A stretch of 64,000 bases of DNA, taken from contig NZ_LODI01000002.1 of assembly GCF_001468485.1 (NCBI RefSeq), positions 39,185-103,184 of the forward strand. The letters run 5' to 3'. A program made the translations under genes and the position numbers. The DNA comes from Pseudoalteromonas sp. H71. GTDB lineage: Bacteria; Pseudomonadota; Gammaproteobacteria; Enterobacterales; Alteromonadaceae. Positions 40,526 through 50,617 of this stretch are shown one piece after another. The first letter of the stretch is position 1. Every line of letters begins with the position of its first letter. The notes beneath the pieces were generated by a model that ran no database searches, was not told the origin of the DNA, and saw only the letters and a program-made list of their open reading frames with translations.

Positions 40526-41465
40526 TTACTCTGCCTGCTGATTAGATAGGCCGCGCTTTGATTTTAAATGCCCGTCAGGATTTTTCTCACCAGTGCCTAT
40601 AAACACGCCATCTGCTAAGACTTTTATCGCACCGTCTGGTAATTCTTTACCTAGCACCACAGCTTGACCATGGCTAAATGCAATGCCCTGCTCTTCACTT
40701 ATCTCTACAACAGGTAAATCAACTAATGCTGTATCCATGGGTAGAAGCAGTTCATCAAGGTAGCTTGATGGCAAAATTTCTTCGTCTTTCGCTTTAGCTA
40801 ATAACGACTCTAGTTGCTCGAGCGATACCATTTTCTCTGCAGGATAATGCCCAACAGCTGAACGGTGAAGCATAATTACATGAGCACCACAGCCTAAATT
40901 TTCACCTAAGTCATCAACAATAGTACGAATGTAAGTCCCTTTAGATACATGGGCCGTCATTTGTACTTCATTATTTGCTTCATCAAACTCATCAAGCGTT
41001 AAACTAAACACATTTATTTTTCTGCACTTTCTTGGAACTTCAATACCTTCGCGGGCATATTTATACAAAGGTTTTCCTTCGTATTTAAGTGCAGAATACA
41101 TTGATGGATACTGATTCACCTAAAAACGCTGCAATTTCTTTTTTCAGCTGTTCTATAGTTACATTTACATCTCGTGTCTGAACTATTTCACCATCAGAGT
41201 CTGATGTTGTTGTTCTTTCACCTAATTTAGCGCGCACAACATAAGTTTTGTCAGTATCAAGTAAAAACTGGGTAAACTTAGTTGCCTCACCAAAACAAAT
41301 TGGCAGCATACCAGTCGCTAGCGGATCAAGCGCGCCTGTATGCCCCGCTTTTTGAGCAAAATATATACCTTTTGCCTGTTGTAATGCTTTATTTGACGAA
41401 ATGCCTTGCGGTTTGTTTAACAACAAAATCCCATCTATTGCACGGCCTTTACTGCGTCTTGCCAT
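40526..41465 (-). pseudogene. truB: truB, tRNA pseudouridine-55 synthase, split by a frameshift
   Basis: Two overlapping frames make one TruB. The N-terminal fragment (41085-41465, 126 aa) has the catalytic Asp47 in [13 protein letters not shown] and reads normally to FLGE, then runs out of frame to a stop. The C-terminal fragment (40526-41119, GTG start, 197 aa) resumes with [18 protein letters not shown] and includes the PUA-like end. The break lies at 41112-41119. Homologues carry about two more residues between FLGE and QYPSM, so a loss of five bases (or gain of one) would explain it. The enzyme makes pseudouridine 55 in the T loop of all tRNAs. E. coli tolerates loss of truB, so this may be real, but a sequencing error cannot be excluded. 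Confidence 0.85.
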
Positions 41466-41479
41466 CGCTACATGCCTTC

Positions 41480-41920
41480 TTAACTGTCTTTATCGCCTGC
41501 TTGCTCGATATTGTCATCGTTATTTTGCGCTTCATCAACACTGTCTTCATTGACATGTTTTGCGTTATCTTCTCTGATGATTGTGTCCACTAAGTTAGAG
41601 ATACGCATCCCTTCCATTAATGAATTATCAACCACAAACTTTAGCTCTGGCATAATACGAGCACGAATACGCTTACCTAGTAACGAGCGAATATAGCCTG
41701 TTGCTTCGTTAAGAACTTTTGCGCTTTGCTTAGCTGCATCTTCATCTTTTGTATTGAACACTGTGATGAAAATTTTTGCATAAGATAAATCGCGCGATAC
41801 TTCTACCGCAGACACTGTCACCATGCCTAAGCGCGGATCTTTAATTTCGCGTTGTAAAATCACAGCAATTTCCTTTTGGATTTGCTGGCCAACACGATCA
41901 GTGCGAGAAAACTCTCTCAT
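41480..41920 (-). CDS. rbfA: Ribosome-binding factor A
   Basis: A 146-aa KH-fold protein that assists late 16S rRNA maturation and cold-shock growth. The N-terminus [16 protein letters not shown] and the LRSRIA-type helix [13 protein letters not shown] are characteristic. The C-terminal 25 residues are acidic and variable. It lies between infB and truB in the standard nusA operon order. Confidence 0.96.
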   Translation of the reverse strand: MREFSRTDRVGQQIQKEIAVILQREIKDPRLGMVTVSAVEVSRDLSYAKIFITVFNTKDEDAAKQSAKVLNEATGYIRSLLGKRIRARIMPELKFVVDNSLMEGMRISNLVDTIIREDNAKHVNEDSVDEAQNNDDNIEQAGDKDS

Positions 41921-41985
41921 GAAATTTGTCCTAAAAATGTAACTTATTGAAATTTAATAATAAGCTAATTAAGTTATAGATACAC

Positions 41986-42008
41986 AAATGGGGGCTAAGC
42001 CCCCATTT
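41986..42008 (-). other. Strong hairpin between infB and rbfA
   Basis: AAATGGGGG pairs with CCCCCATTT around a five-base loop. There is only a short U-rich flank, so partial termination or mRNA processing within the operon is likely. Confidence 0.65.
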
Positions 42009-42029
42009 ATTAGTTTAGTGAGCTAACAA

Positions 42030-44687
42030 TTATAAAGTACGTTGTACTTCAACTGTTTCAAATACTTCGATTTGGTCACCAACACGTACGTCATTGTAGT
42101 TCTTAACACCGATACCACATTCCATACCGTTACGCACTTCTTGAACATCGTCTTTAAAGCGACGAAGTGACTCAAGTTCACCTTCGTATATAACCACGTT
42201 ATCACGTAGTACACGAATAGGCGCGCTGCGCTTAATAATACCTTCCGTCACCATACAACCGGCAATTGCGCCAATTTTTGGTGATTTGAATACGTCACGA
42301 ACCTGAGCAAGACCGATAATTTCTTGCTTAAATTCTGGTGCAAGCATACCTGACATCGCTTGCTTAACTTCTTCAATTAAGGCGTAAATAACGCTGTAGT
42401 AGCGTAAATCTAAGTTTTCAGAGTCAATCACTTTACGTGCAGATGCATCAGCACGTACGTTGAAACCTACAACAATTGCGTTAGAAGCTGCAGCAAGCGT
42501 TGCGTCTGTCTCTGTGATTCCACCAACGCCAGAACCTACTATCTTCACTTTTACTTCGTCAGTAGAAAGCTTAGTTAGTGAATCAGAAATTGCTTCGATA
42601 GAGCCCTGTACGTCCGCTTTAAGTACCACGTTAACTTCTGAAACGTCACCTTCTGCCATGTTAGTAAACATGTTTTCAAGTTTCGCTTTTTGCTGACGTG
42701 CTAGTTTAACATCACGGAATTTACCTTGACGATATAATGCAACTTCACGCGCTTTACGCTCATCTTTAACTACCGTTGCTTCATCACCCGCTGCCGGAAT
42801 ACCAGACAGACCTAAAATCTCTACTGGGATAGATGGACCTGCAGACTTGATGTCTTTACCGTTCTCATCGCGCATTGCACGAACACGGCCATACTCAAGA
42901 CCACACAATACAATGTCACCTTGGTTTAGCGTACCTGACTGAACAAGAATAGACGCTACTGGACCACGGCCTTTATCAAGACGCGATTCAATTACAACAC
43001 CTGCAGCCATACCTTGGCTTGGTGCAGTAAGTTCTAATAGCTCAGATTGCATAAGTACAGCTTCAAGTAGTTCATCAATACCTAAGCCAGTTTTAGCTGA
43101 GATATGAACGTACTGCGTGTCGCCGCCCCATTCTTCTGGAATAACGTCTAGCTGTGCTAGTTCGTTTTTAACGCGATCTGGATCTGCGCCTTCTTTATCC
43201 ATTTTGTTAACAGCAATGATTAAAGGAACACCCGCTGCACGAGCATGCTGTACCGCTTCTTTAGTTTGTGGCATTACACCATCATCAGCTGCAACAACTA
43301 GGATTACAATATCAGTCGCTTTAGCACCACGAGCACGCATTGATGTAAACGCGGCGTGACCCGGTGTATCTAAGAATGTGATCATGTTGCCGTTAGTTTC
43401 AACGTGGTATGCACCAATGTGCTGCGTAATACCACCGGCTTCGCCTGAAGCAACTTTAGCTGAACGAATGTAATCAAGCGTCGATGTTTTACCATGGTCA
43501 ACGTGACCCATAACAGTAACTACTGGAGCACGCGGCTCAGACTTGCCATCTTCGTGGCGGTCATTTAGTACTGTTTGCTCTAATTCGTTTTCTTTAACAA
43601 TGATAACTTTATGACCCATTTCTTCTGCTACTAGTTGTGCAGTTTCTTGGTCAATAACTTGGTTAATCGTAACCATGTCACCCATTTTCATCATTGTTTT
43701 TACAACTTCAGCGCCTTTAACAGCCATACGTGATGCAAGCTCAGCAACTGTAATTGTTTCGCTAATACGCACTTCATTTTTAACATCAGCCGTTGGTTTT
43801 TGGAAACCATGCTGTAATGAAGCAGGTGCTTTTAGCTTACCTTTTTTACCTTTAGACGCTGCAAACTTATCTTTTGCTGGCGCTTTTTTCTTCTTCTTCG
43901 CACGGCGTGAGCCTTGCTCTTCGCGAGCATCAGCTACATCTTCTGCTTCACGTGCGTAAGTTGAAGTCGTAAGGTGGTGATCTGCTGTTTCTTCACGCTT
44001 CTTACGCTCTTCTTCTTCTTTCTTCCAACGAGCTGAATTTTCTTCAGCTAGTTTTCTTGCTTCTTCTGCCTGACGTTTCGCTTCTTCTTCAGCTTTCTTC
44101 AATGCGGCCTCTTCTGCTTCTTTTTGCAGACGCTCAGCTTCGATGCGATCTTTCTCAGACTTAGCACTTTGCTCTGGGGTCATCTGCTTTTGTTTCGCTT
44201 TACGCTCAGCATCAGCTTTACGTTTAGCTTCTTCTTTGGCTTTACGATCAGCGTCTTCTTTCGCTTTACGTTCTGCCTCTTGTTTTGCCTTTAACTCAGC
44301 GGCTGCTTGTTCAGCTTTTTGCTGCTCTTCAAGACGCGCTTTTTCTTCAGCGGCTAAGCGTTGCTGCTCTTGCTCTTGTTCCATTGCGCTTTTCTTCACG
44401 TAGGTACGTGTTTTGCGAACTTCAACTTGAACTGCTTTCGCTTTACCTGTAGAGCCAGTCACATTTAGTGTGCTTTTGCTCTTACGTTGTAAAGTCATGC
44501 GTGCAGGGCCTTCAGAGCCCGTGCCACCATGTGACTTGCTTAAATGATCAAGTAACGTTGCTTTTTCTGCTTCAGTTACATTATCAGTTGCCTGCTTAGT
44601 GATACCCGCTTGCGAAAATTGCTGTAGCAATTTATCAACAGTTGTACCTATATCGCCGGCTAGTTTTTCAACATTTACTTCTGCCAT
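42030..44687 (-). CDS. infB: Translation initiation factor IF-2
   Basis: An 885-aa GTPase that brings initiator tRNA to the small subunit. An N-terminal IF2_N domain is followed by a long Lys/Glu/Ala-rich region (about residues 115-260) that will form charged helix, a second IF2_N-like domain, and the G domain with [20 protein letters not shown] and NKMD. The C-terminal domains that bind fMet-tRNA follow. ATG 44687 is set by GGAGGT upstream; an earlier ATG exists inside the gap. Confidence 0.97.
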   Translation of the reverse strand: MAEVNVEKLAGDIGTTVDKLLQQFSQAGITKQATDNVTEAEKATLLDHLSKSHGGTGSEGPARMTLQRKSKSTLNVTGSTGKAKAVQVEVRKTRTYVKKSAMEQEQEQQRLAAEEKARLEEQQKAEQAAAELKAKQEAERKAKEDADRKAKEEAKRKADAERKAKQKQMTPEQSAKSEKDRIEAERLQKEAEEAALKKAEEEAKRQAEEARKLAEENSARWKKEEEERKKREETADHHLTTSTYAREAEDVADAREEQGSRRAKKKKKAPAKDKFAASKGKKGKLKAPASLQHGFQKPTADVKNEVRISETITVAELASRMAVKGAEVVKTMMKMGDMVTINQVIDQETAQLVAEEMGHKVIIVKENELEQTVLNDRHEDGKSEPRAPVVTVMGHVDHGKTSTLDYIRSAKVASGEAGGITQHIGAYHVETNGNMITFLDTPGHAAFTSMRARGAKATDIVILVVAADDGVMPQTKEAVQHARAAGVPLIIAVNKMDKEGADPDRVKNELAQLDVIPEEWGGDTQYVHISAKTGLGIDELLEAVLMQSELLELTAPSQGMAAGVVIESRLDKGRGPVASILVQSGTLNQGDIVLCGLEYGRVRAMRDENGKDIKSAGPSIPVEILGLSGIPAAGDEATVVKDERKAREVALYRQGKFRDVKLARQQKAKLENMFTNMAEGDVSEVNVVLKADVQGSIEAISDSLTKLSTDEVKVKIVGSGVGGITETDATLAAASNAIVVGFNVRADASARKVIDSENLDLRYYSVIYALIEEVKQAMSGMLAPEFKQEIIGLAQVRDVFKSPKIGAIAGCMVTEGIIKRSAPIRVLRDNVVIYEGELESLRRFKDDVQEVRNGMECGIGVKNYNDVRVGDQIEVFETVEVQRTL

Positions 44688-44712
44688 AGTGTGTAATACC
44701 TCCGTTAATAAA

Positions 44713-46212
44713 TTACTCGTCTGCAAACCAACAAATATTTCGTGCAGCCATTATAAGCTCACCTGCTTGTTCAGATGAAAGCTCTGTGATATCAACTAAT
44801 TCGTCAATACCTTGTTCTGCCAAGTCTTCAAGTGTTACAACACCTTTGCTTGCCATTACAAATGCTAGGTGACGCTCTAACCCTTCAAGCGCAAGTAAGT
44901 CTTCAGCTGGCTCTGCGCCCTCTAAGCTTTCTTCTGTTTTAAGCGCTTTTGTTGTTAATGCATCTTTAGCACGTGAACGTAAAACGTCCACAGTCTCTTC
45001 GTCAAGACCGTCGATTTCTAAAAACTCAGAGGCTGGCACATAGGCAACTTCTTCAAGCGTTGAGAAACCTTCGTTGATAAGTAGTGTTGCAAACTCATCA
45101 TCGATATCTAAATTTTCAGTGAATAAGTTAAGTAACTTATCTGATTCTGCTTCATTTTTAGTACGCATTTCGTCAACTGTCATTACGTTTAGTTCCCAAC
45201 CAGTTAACTGGCTTGCTAAACGAACGTTTTGACCATTACGTCCAATGGCTTGTGCTAGGTTATCGGCTTCAACTGCGATATCCATTGAGTGAGTGTCTTC
45301 ATCTACTACTATAGAAGCAACTTCAGCCGGCGACATTGCATTAATAACAAATTGAGCTGGGTTGTCATCGTAAAGTACAATATCAACACGCTCACCACCA
45401 AGCTCAGACGAAACAGCCTGAACACGGGCACCACGCATACCTACACATGCGCCAATTGGATCAATGCGCTTGTCATTAGATTTAACCGCGATTTTAGCGC
45501 GTGAACCAGGATCACGCGCAGCAGCACGCAGCTCAATCATTTCTTCGCCAATTTCTGGCACCTCAATGCGGAATAACTCCATCAGCATTTCAGGTTTAGA
45601 ACGCGTTACAAATAATTGTGCGCCGCGAGCTTCTGGCTTAACTTCATATAAAAGACCACGAATACGGTCGCCTGGGCGGAAGTTTTCGCGTGGTAACATG
45701 TCGTCACGGTAAATAACGGCTTCTGCGTTGTTGCCTAAGTCAAGTACGATTGAATCACGCGTTGCTTTTTTAACAACACCTGTTACTAACTCACCAACCT
45801 GATCTTTATATGCGTCAACCACTAAAGCACGCTCAGCTTCACGTACTTTTTGTACGATTACTTGTTTAGCCATTTGTGTGGTGATGCGGTCAAATTTGAT
45901 TGAATCAATTTGCTCTTCAACAAAATCACCAAGCTGTAAATCAGGCTCTTCAACCTGCGCAGCTTCCAAAGTTATTTCGCTGTACGGGTTTTCTAATGAC
46001 CCATCTTCTAAAACTTCAGCAATCTGCCAGCGGCGGAACGTGTCGTAATCACCTGTTTTACGGTCAATTGATACACGTACTTCAATTTCACCATCGTGTT
46101 TTTTCTTTGTCGCCGTCGCTAGTGCGAACTCTAATGCTTCAAAAATCTTTTCTTTTGGAACCGCTTTCTCATTGGAAACGGCTTCAGCAACCAATAATAT
46201 CTCTTTTGCCAT
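44713..46212 (-). CDS. nusA: Transcription elongation/termination factor NusA
   Basis: A 499-aa RNA polymerase-binding factor acting in pausing, termination and antitermination. Domains in order: N-terminal polymerase-binding domain (1-125), S1 (about 135-200), two KH domains (to about 345, with [12 protein letters not shown]), and two C-terminal acidic helix-hairpin repeats. ATG 46212 follows GAGG; an upstream in-frame start has no ribosome site. It lies in the rimP-nusA-infB operon. Confidence 0.97.
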   Translation of the reverse strand: MAKEILLVAEAVSNEKAVPKEKIFEALEFALATATKKKHDGEIEVRVSIDRKTGDYDTFRRWQIAEVLEDGSLENPYSEITLEAAQVEEPDLQLGDFVEEQIDSIKFDRITTQMAKQVIVQKVREAERALVVDAYKDQVGELVTGVVKKATRDSIVLDLGNNAEAVIYRDDMLPRENFRPGDRIRGLLYEVKPEARGAQLFVTRSKPEMLMELFRIEVPEIGEEMIELRAAARDPGSRAKIAVKSNDKRIDPIGACVGMRGARVQAVSSELGGERVDIVLYDDNPAQFVINAMSPAEVASIVVDEDTHSMDIAVEADNLAQAIGRNGQNVRLASQLTGWELNVMTVDEMRTKNEAESDKLLNLFTENLDIDDEFATLLINEGFSTLEEVAYVPASEFLEIDGLDEETVDVLRSRAKDALTTKALKTEESLEGAEPAEDLLALEGLERHLAFVMASKGVVTLEDLAEQGIDELVDITELSSEQAGELIMAARNICWFADE

Positions 46213-46251
46213 GGGTAATGCCTCGCTTGCCCTATTCCTTCGCACTCGAAT

Positions 46252-46707
46252 TTAAAACTTTGCGATTAAATTCGCACGTTCTATATTACTAAGCATGATC
46301 AAATGCTCTACACCATCGCTTGACAGTGTGATCATATCGCTGCTAACTGCTATTAAGTCGCCTTTAAAATTTCGACGACCGTCTTGTGGAAGCTTAGTAC
46401 GCACGCGTACTTCCTCTCCTTGCGCCTGCTCGTAGTGATCTTGTTTGAATAATGGACGATCAACACCAGGAGACGACACTTCCAAATCATATTCATTTGT
46501 AATTGGGTCTTCGACATCTAATATCGCACTAATTTGGCGACTAGCGTCCGCACAGTTATCAACTGAGATCCCATCCTCATGAGCAATATATACTCTTAAG
46601 GTAGAATGGCGACCCGCTTGTACAAATTCAAGACCATGTAACTCAAAGCCTAACATTTCTACCGCAGGCGTTAACATGGTTACTAAATCTTGTTCAAGTT
46701 TTGTCAC
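46252..46707 (-). CDS. rimP: Ribosome maturation factor RimP
   Basis: A 151-aa protein needed for 30S maturation. The family core is GFELHGLEFVQAG, LRVYI and a DVEDPI segment followed by LEVSSPG. The start is GTG 46707 because GGAGG lies six bases upstream and the resulting TKLEQ N-terminus matches E. coli; a longer ATG frame would run through the ribosome site. First protein gene after metY. Confidence 0.94.
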   Translation of the reverse strand: MTKLEQDLVTMLTPAVEMLGFELHGLEFVQAGRHSTLRVYIAHEDGISVDNCADASRQISAILDVEDPITNEYDLEVSSPGVDRPLFKQDHYEQAQGEEVRVRTKLPQDGRRNFKGDLIAVSSDMITLSSDGVEHLIMLSNIERANLIAKF

Positions 46708-46726
46708 GAAAATCCTCCATACAAAC

Positions 46727-46747
46727 AAAAAAAGGGCTTATAGCCCT
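46727..46747 (-). terminator. Attenuator-like terminator just before rimP
   Basis: AGGGCT / AGCCCT with a three-base loop, followed on the minus strand by seven U, ending about eight bases before the rimP ribosome site. A terminator here can only be regulatory, since the operon reads through it. Confidence 0.7.
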
Positions 46748-46814
46748 AAAATACTGAGTTTAAATTTTAATTTAATGACAACCGCCATAAATTAAGAAAG
46801 GTGCAGATACAACA

Positions 46815-46837
46815 ACGCCCCGAACCAAGCGGGGCGT
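46815..46837 (-). other. G+C-rich hairpin in the nusA operon leader
   Basis: ACGCCCCG / CGGGGCGT with a seven-base loop, the second of three stem-loops between metY and rimP. The sequence after it (TGTTGT) is only weakly U-rich. Confidence 0.6.
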
Positions 46838-46924
46838 CACACCAATAAAGCATAAAACTGTGTGGCCTAGGGCCGAGCTTGGTTGCGAGTCAGTAAATGA
46901 CCAAATTAAACTGCATTAGCTTAA

Positions 46925-46954
46925 ACGCAAAACGCGCATTACGTAGAATGCGCG
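46925..46954 (-). terminator. Terminator-like hairpin after metY
   Basis: CGCGCATT / AATGCGCG with a six-base loop, followed on the minus strand by TTTTGCGTTT, about 36 bases after the tRNA 3' end. Probably sets how much transcription continues into rimP-nusA-infB. Confidence 0.65.
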
Positions 46955-46989
46955 ATATAAAATAATAAGTTTACACTTATTAGTAGAAT

Positions 46990-47066
<77 letters not shown>

Positions 47067-47135
47067 CCAATAGATATCAAACCTTGATTTAATATCGCTG
47101 TTAGTTGTTTTAAAACAGACTAAACAATGGCCGCT

Positions 47136-47164
47136 ATTATAGGGATGTTGGGGATGATTAGCAA
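47136..47164 (-). promoter_or_regulatory. Promoter of metY
   Basis: On the minus strand TTGCTA, a 17-base spacer and a perfect TATAAT, then a G+C-rich AGCGGCC discriminator typical of stringently controlled stable-RNA promoters. It would start transcripts about 60 bases before the tRNA. The rest of the gap to 47461 is A+T-rich and shows no other feature. Confidence 0.75.
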
Positions 47165-47461
47165 CCATAATAACGAATAACTTTTTAAATATTGTGCTCA
47201 AAGACGCTAAACAAAATACTCATTATACCTATTAAAGGTATAGAGCTATTCTCGTTGATGTATGATTTACAGTTTAAACAGAGCAAATACAGTAAAAACG
47301 AATCAATAACCACTCTCATTTTTATTTTTAAATGTATAAAACTCAAAAAGTTATTTCATAATTAATACTTTTTCATCAAAAAAACGTGTGATTTTTGTTA
47401 CGCAAACTATAATAATAAAAAAGAATTATAAAAATAAGTTTTTCCTTTCTGTGAGGCTATG

Positions 47462-47920
47462 ATGAATTCACATAAATCCGTTTTGTTAAAAAGTCTTGGT
47501 ATCATAAAACCAAACTTTCACGCATTTACTGCACGATTCCACAAAAAGCTCGAGCAATCTAATGTATCAATGAAGATACCGAGCGCTGAGCAATTTAACG
47601 AAAAAAGTTACATTTTATATTGTACCTTAGAGCGCATAATCAAAAATATAGATAACCCATCATCTGTTGCGCCATTTTTGAGTCATCATTTACAGTTTTT
47701 AAAAAAATTAAATATTCAGCAAAGTGATATAAAGCCCCTTACAGATATATTTTATATAACTTTAGTAGAGCACTTGGGTCGACTATTTAAGGAAGATACC
47801 CATTTAGCATGGCGTAATGTTCTGACCTATTTTGAACGCTTTACGAATGACACACTGTTTAATGTCTCTAATGTGGTTTGCTTAAGCGAACTTATGCAAC
47901 AAAAGCGAAGTAATAATTAA
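47462..47920 (+). CDS. Hypothetical protein, possibly a diverged globin
   Basis: A 152-aa all-helical protein. The spacing and character of segments (NFHAFTARFHKKL at the start, RIIKNIDNPSSVAPFLSHHL in the middle, LTDIFYITLVEHL and DTHLAWRNVLTYF toward the end) resemble single-domain bacterial globins, where helix F is followed by the same kind of L-x-I segment and a helix ending AWxxxY. The usual proximal His would fall on Leu in QFLKKLNI, although a His pair lies four to five residues earlier. The fold is an inference. ATG 47462 has GAGG five bases upstream; the preceding ATG is too close to it. Confidence 0.6.
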   Translation: MNSHKSVLLKSLGIIKPNFHAFTARFHKKLEQSNVSMKIPSAEQFNEKSYILYCTLERIIKNIDNPSSVAPFLSHHLQFLKKLNIQQSDIKPLTDIFYITLVEHLGRLFKEDTHLAWRNVLTYFERFTNDTLFNVSNVVCLSELMQQKRSNN

Positions 47921-47926
47921 AGTAGT

Positions 47927-48290
47927 TTTAGGGTCTGTTGACCTTTTAAGATTGAATTTGAAGCAGTCTGTTTGGTATTCAGGCAAGGCAGAGCTTGTGT
48001 AGTGCTGTTATTCCCCATAAATTGGCGATAACGAAGCATTAATGCCAAACAGGCGCTGCCCGAGGGGGGCTTCCTAAAGGCTATTCACGCTTTGTTGCCT
48101 ACATGGACGCAAGTAGGGGCGTGAGCAGGACGCAGAAGCTTTGCTCGGTCTTTACTTATACTTACATGAATGAAAGCCAGTAGAATAAAGCAGGAGCAGT
48201 TATCGACTGCCCACTAGGTTAAACACCTCGCGCCGCGATTACCCCCCTAGTCTGAACAAATCTCAACCCTAAAAGATCATCAACCCCTAA
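47927..48290. mobile_element. MITE-like non-coding element
   Basis: A 364-base stretch bounded by imperfect inverted repeats of about 28 bases: the left end begins TTTAGGGTCTGTTGACCTTT, and the right end read in reverse begins ATTAGGGGTTGATGATCTTT. About 21 of 28 positions agree. The inside is visibly richer in G+C than its flanks, contains several short hairpins and has no open frame of note. TAATTAAA occurs near both edges but not symmetrically, so a target duplication is not proven. The remaining bases to 48411 are A+T-rich and may hold the photolyase promoter. Confidence 0.5.
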
Positions 48291-48411
48291 TTAAACCCTC
48301 TAAAATTGATTTAATAATATAAATAGAACGTAAATTGTAAATTAAGTTGTTAAAAAACAGCGATCGGTTAGGCAAATACCTACGTATTAATTTTCATTTT
48401 TTGGCTTTATT

Positions 48412-49968
48412 ATGGCGGCTTATAAAACGCTAAGACTCATTTTAGGCGACCAACTCAACCCTTCTCATTCTTGGTTTAAAAATAAAGACGATGACGTCGT
48501 TTACCTTATTGCAGAATTAAAACAAGAAACCGACTACGTTAAACACCACATACAAAAGCTGTGTGCTTTTTTTAATGCAATGGAAAACTTTGCAACTGCG
48601 TTGAAATCAGCAGGTTTTAATGTCTTACACTTAACACTTGACGACACACATCAGGATGAAAACCTACCTGCACTGCTGAATCGTATTGCAAAAGAATATA
48701 ACTGCACTTCTATAGAATACTTATACCCGGACGAATTTAGGTTAAAAAAGCAATTGGCTGATTTTGAAAAATCAAACGCAATAAATGTGTCAGCATATGA
48801 CTCTGAACATTTTTTACTGCCTTTTGGCGATATTAAAGATCGATTCAAAAAAGATAAGCACGTAACTATGGAGCACTTTTACCGTGCTATGCGTAAGCAA
48901 TATGATCTGTTGATGGAAGGCGATAAACCAGCTGGCGGTAAATGGAACTACGACAGCAATAATCGCAATAAATTTTCTAAGCAAGACTTAAAATCTATCC
49001 CAGAGCCTAAATTATTTAAAAATGATGTGAGTCATATCATTACTCGTTTAAAAAAGCATGATGTAGCTTATTTCGGTGAAATAAATGTAGAGAAACTCGA
49101 ATGGTCGACCTCTCGTAAGCAAGCCAAAGAATCTCTTGAATACTTTTGTAAATATTTACTTGTCAATTTTGGTAAATTTCAGGATGCAATGACAGATCAA
49201 AGTAAAGACAATACCAGTCTTTACCATAGCAGGCTCTCTTTTGCCCTAAACACTAAACTTCTTCACCCCTTGTATGTAATCAAACGTGTAATATCTGAAT
49301 TCAAGCAACGGCCTGACGAAATATCACTTTCACAAGTTGAAGGGTTTACCAGGCAAATACTCGGTTGGCGAGAATACGTTCGTGCTGTTTATTGGGTAAA
49401 CATGCCCGACTACGCGACTAAAAATCAACTAAAAGCCAATAATAAGCTACCTAAATATTTTTGGGATGGTAATACAAAAATGAACTGTTTGAGCCACTCG
49501 TTAAAGCAGAGCTTAGACACCGCCTACGCTCATCATATTCAGCGCTTAATGATTATTGGTAACTTTTGTTTACTCAGCGGGATAAACCCTGATGATGTTG
49601 ATAACTGGTACTTAGGTGTCTACATAGATGCCATTGAGTGGGTTGAAATGCCCAACACACGTGGAATGAGCCAATTTGCAGACGATGGAATTATTGCTAC
49701 CAAACCTTATGCTGCAAGTGGTAATTACGTCAATAAAATGAGCGACTACTGCAAAAATTGTCAATACGACGTGAGACAAAAAATGGGGGATAAAGCTTGC
49801 CCACTGAACAGTTTATATTGGCGTTTTATGCAAACACACCGCGAAAAACTAGAGAAAAACCCACGCATAGGCATGGTTTATAGAAATTGGGATAAGCAAG
49901 ACGATGAATTACGCGAAGAGACACTTAATCAAGCTACACACTACATAAATAACATTGAGTCTTTATGA
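48412..49968 (+). CDS. Fe-S bacterial photolyase/cryptochrome (PhrB type)
   Basis: A 518-aa flavoprotein of the FeS-BCP class, whose studied members repair (6-4) photoproducts with FAD, a lumazine antenna and a 4Fe-4S cluster. The cluster ligands are visible: Cys359, Cys447, Cys450 and Cys463, each exactly nine positions later than the ligands known in Agrobacterium PhrB. The FAD-site segments RQILGWREYVRAVYW, then ALSHSL-like CLSHSL and the following DTAYAHHIQRLM are present. No clear ribosome site precedes the ATG. It is a single gene. Confidence 0.93.
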   Translation: MAAYKTLRLILGDQLNPSHSWFKNKDDDVVYLIAELKQETDYVKHHIQKLCAFFNAMENFATALKSAGFNVLHLTLDDTHQDENLPALLNRIAKEYNCTSIEYLYPDEFRLKKQLADFEKSNAINVSAYDSEHFLLPFGDIKDRFKKDKHVTMEHFYRAMRKQYDLLMEGDKPAGGKWNYDSNNRNKFSKQDLKSIPEPKLFKNDVSHIITRLKKHDVAYFGEINVEKLEWSTSRKQAKESLEYFCKYLLVNFGKFQDAMTDQSKDNTSLYHSRLSFALNTKLLHPLYVIKRVISEFKQRPDEISLSQVEGFTRQILGWREYVRAVYWVNMPDYATKNQLKANNKLPKYFWDGNTKMNCLSHSLKQSLDTAYAHHIQRLMIIGNFCLLSGINPDDVDNWYLGVYIDAIEWVEMPNTRGMSQFADDGIIATKPYAASGNYVNKMSDYCKNCQYDVRQKMGDKACPLNSLYWRFMQTHREKLEKNPRIGMVYRNWDKQDDELREETLNQATHYINNIESL

Positions 49969-49973
49969 CACAA

Positions 49974-50000
49974 AAAAGCCGCCTCAAAAGAGGCGGCCAA
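49974..50000 (-). terminator. Terminator of ibpA
   Basis: GCCGCCTC / GAGGCGGC with a four-base loop (49978-49997). On the minus strand six U follow. It lies directly behind the photolyase stop but its U run fits ibpA, which converges. Confidence 0.85.
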
Positions 50001-50035
50001 ATAATCAGGGGAAAATAATGTTGTTAATAACGAGG

Positions 50036-50482
50036 TTAGCTGTCTTCTAGTAGTCGACCTTGGCCAATCTCAATTTTACGCGGCTTTAAAGCTTCTGGTA
50101 TCTCGCGCTTTAGCTCTATTGTTAGCAAGCCGTTTGCTAAGTCGGCGCCAAGTACTTTAACATGGTCTCCTAGCTGAAACTTTCTCTCAAAGTTGCGTTC
50201 TGCAATTCCTTGATGAATAAACTTACGTTCTTTGTTTTCATCTTTATTAGCTTTTATACCCGCTACTTTTAATGTGTTATTTTCTGACTCAATGCTTAGC
50301 TCGTTGTCGCTAAATCCGGCAACAGCCATAGTAATTTGGTATCTGTCTTGATCGAGTGCTTCAATATTGTAAGGAGGAAAGCTCGGCTGTTTGTCTGTAT
50401 TCGCCGCAGCATCCATTAAAGACGCTAAATGATCAAATCCAATGAATGAACGATAAAGTGGTGATAAGTCTACTGTACGCAT
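50036..50482 (-). CDS. ibpA: Small heat-shock protein IbpA (Hsp20)
   Basis: A 148-aa alpha-crystallin-type holdase that binds aggregating proteins. The N-terminal DLSPLYRSFIGFDHLASLMD is the classic IbpA start, the crystallin domain spans about residues 35-125 (ERNFERKFQLGDHVKV, then GLLTIELKREIPE), and a basic PRKIEIG forms the C-terminal IxI-like tail. ATG 50482 follows GAGGA by seven bases; a longer frame is not needed. Expression should be heat-controlled by the promoter and RNA thermometer upstream. Confidence 0.95.
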   Translation of the reverse strand: MRTVDLSPLYRSFIGFDHLASLMDAAANTDKQPSFPPYNIEALDQDRYQITMAVAGFSDNELSIESENNTLKVAGIKANKDENKERKFIHQGIAERNFERKFQLGDHVKVLGADLANGLLTIELKREIPEALKPRKIEIGQGRLLEDS

Positions 50483-50615
50483 AATAATATCCTCGTATTT
50501 AAGCGATATTTTGTTTGCACTTTTCATTTGAACAAGCGCTAACAAATATAAATTAATAATATAAATTTCAATTGTTTAAGTTTAGTTTAGGACCCATCAG
50601 GCGTCCTACTAAACT
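50483..50615 (-). promoter_or_regulatory. ROSE-like RNA thermometer in the ibpA leader
   Basis: On the mRNA the ribosome site AGGA is paired by ATATCGCT: AATATC pairs with GATATT, the G is bulged and CT pairs with AG (50486-50510). That bulged-G duplex over AGGA is the diagnostic ROSE motif, which melts on heating. Farther upstream an 11-bp stem with a two-base bulge (50581-50593 with 50602-50615) gives the usual multi-hairpin leader. Confidence 0.75.
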
Positions 50616-50617
50616 AT

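Noticed and set aside
43980-44400. Repetitive sequence resembling a tandem repeat.
   Set aside because: It is the Lys/Glu/Ala-rich helical region of IF-2, low in complexity at protein level and normal for the family.
43675-44403. Ser/Ala/Cys-rich open frames opposite infB.
   Set aside because: They mirror the charged repeat region of IF-2 on the other strand.
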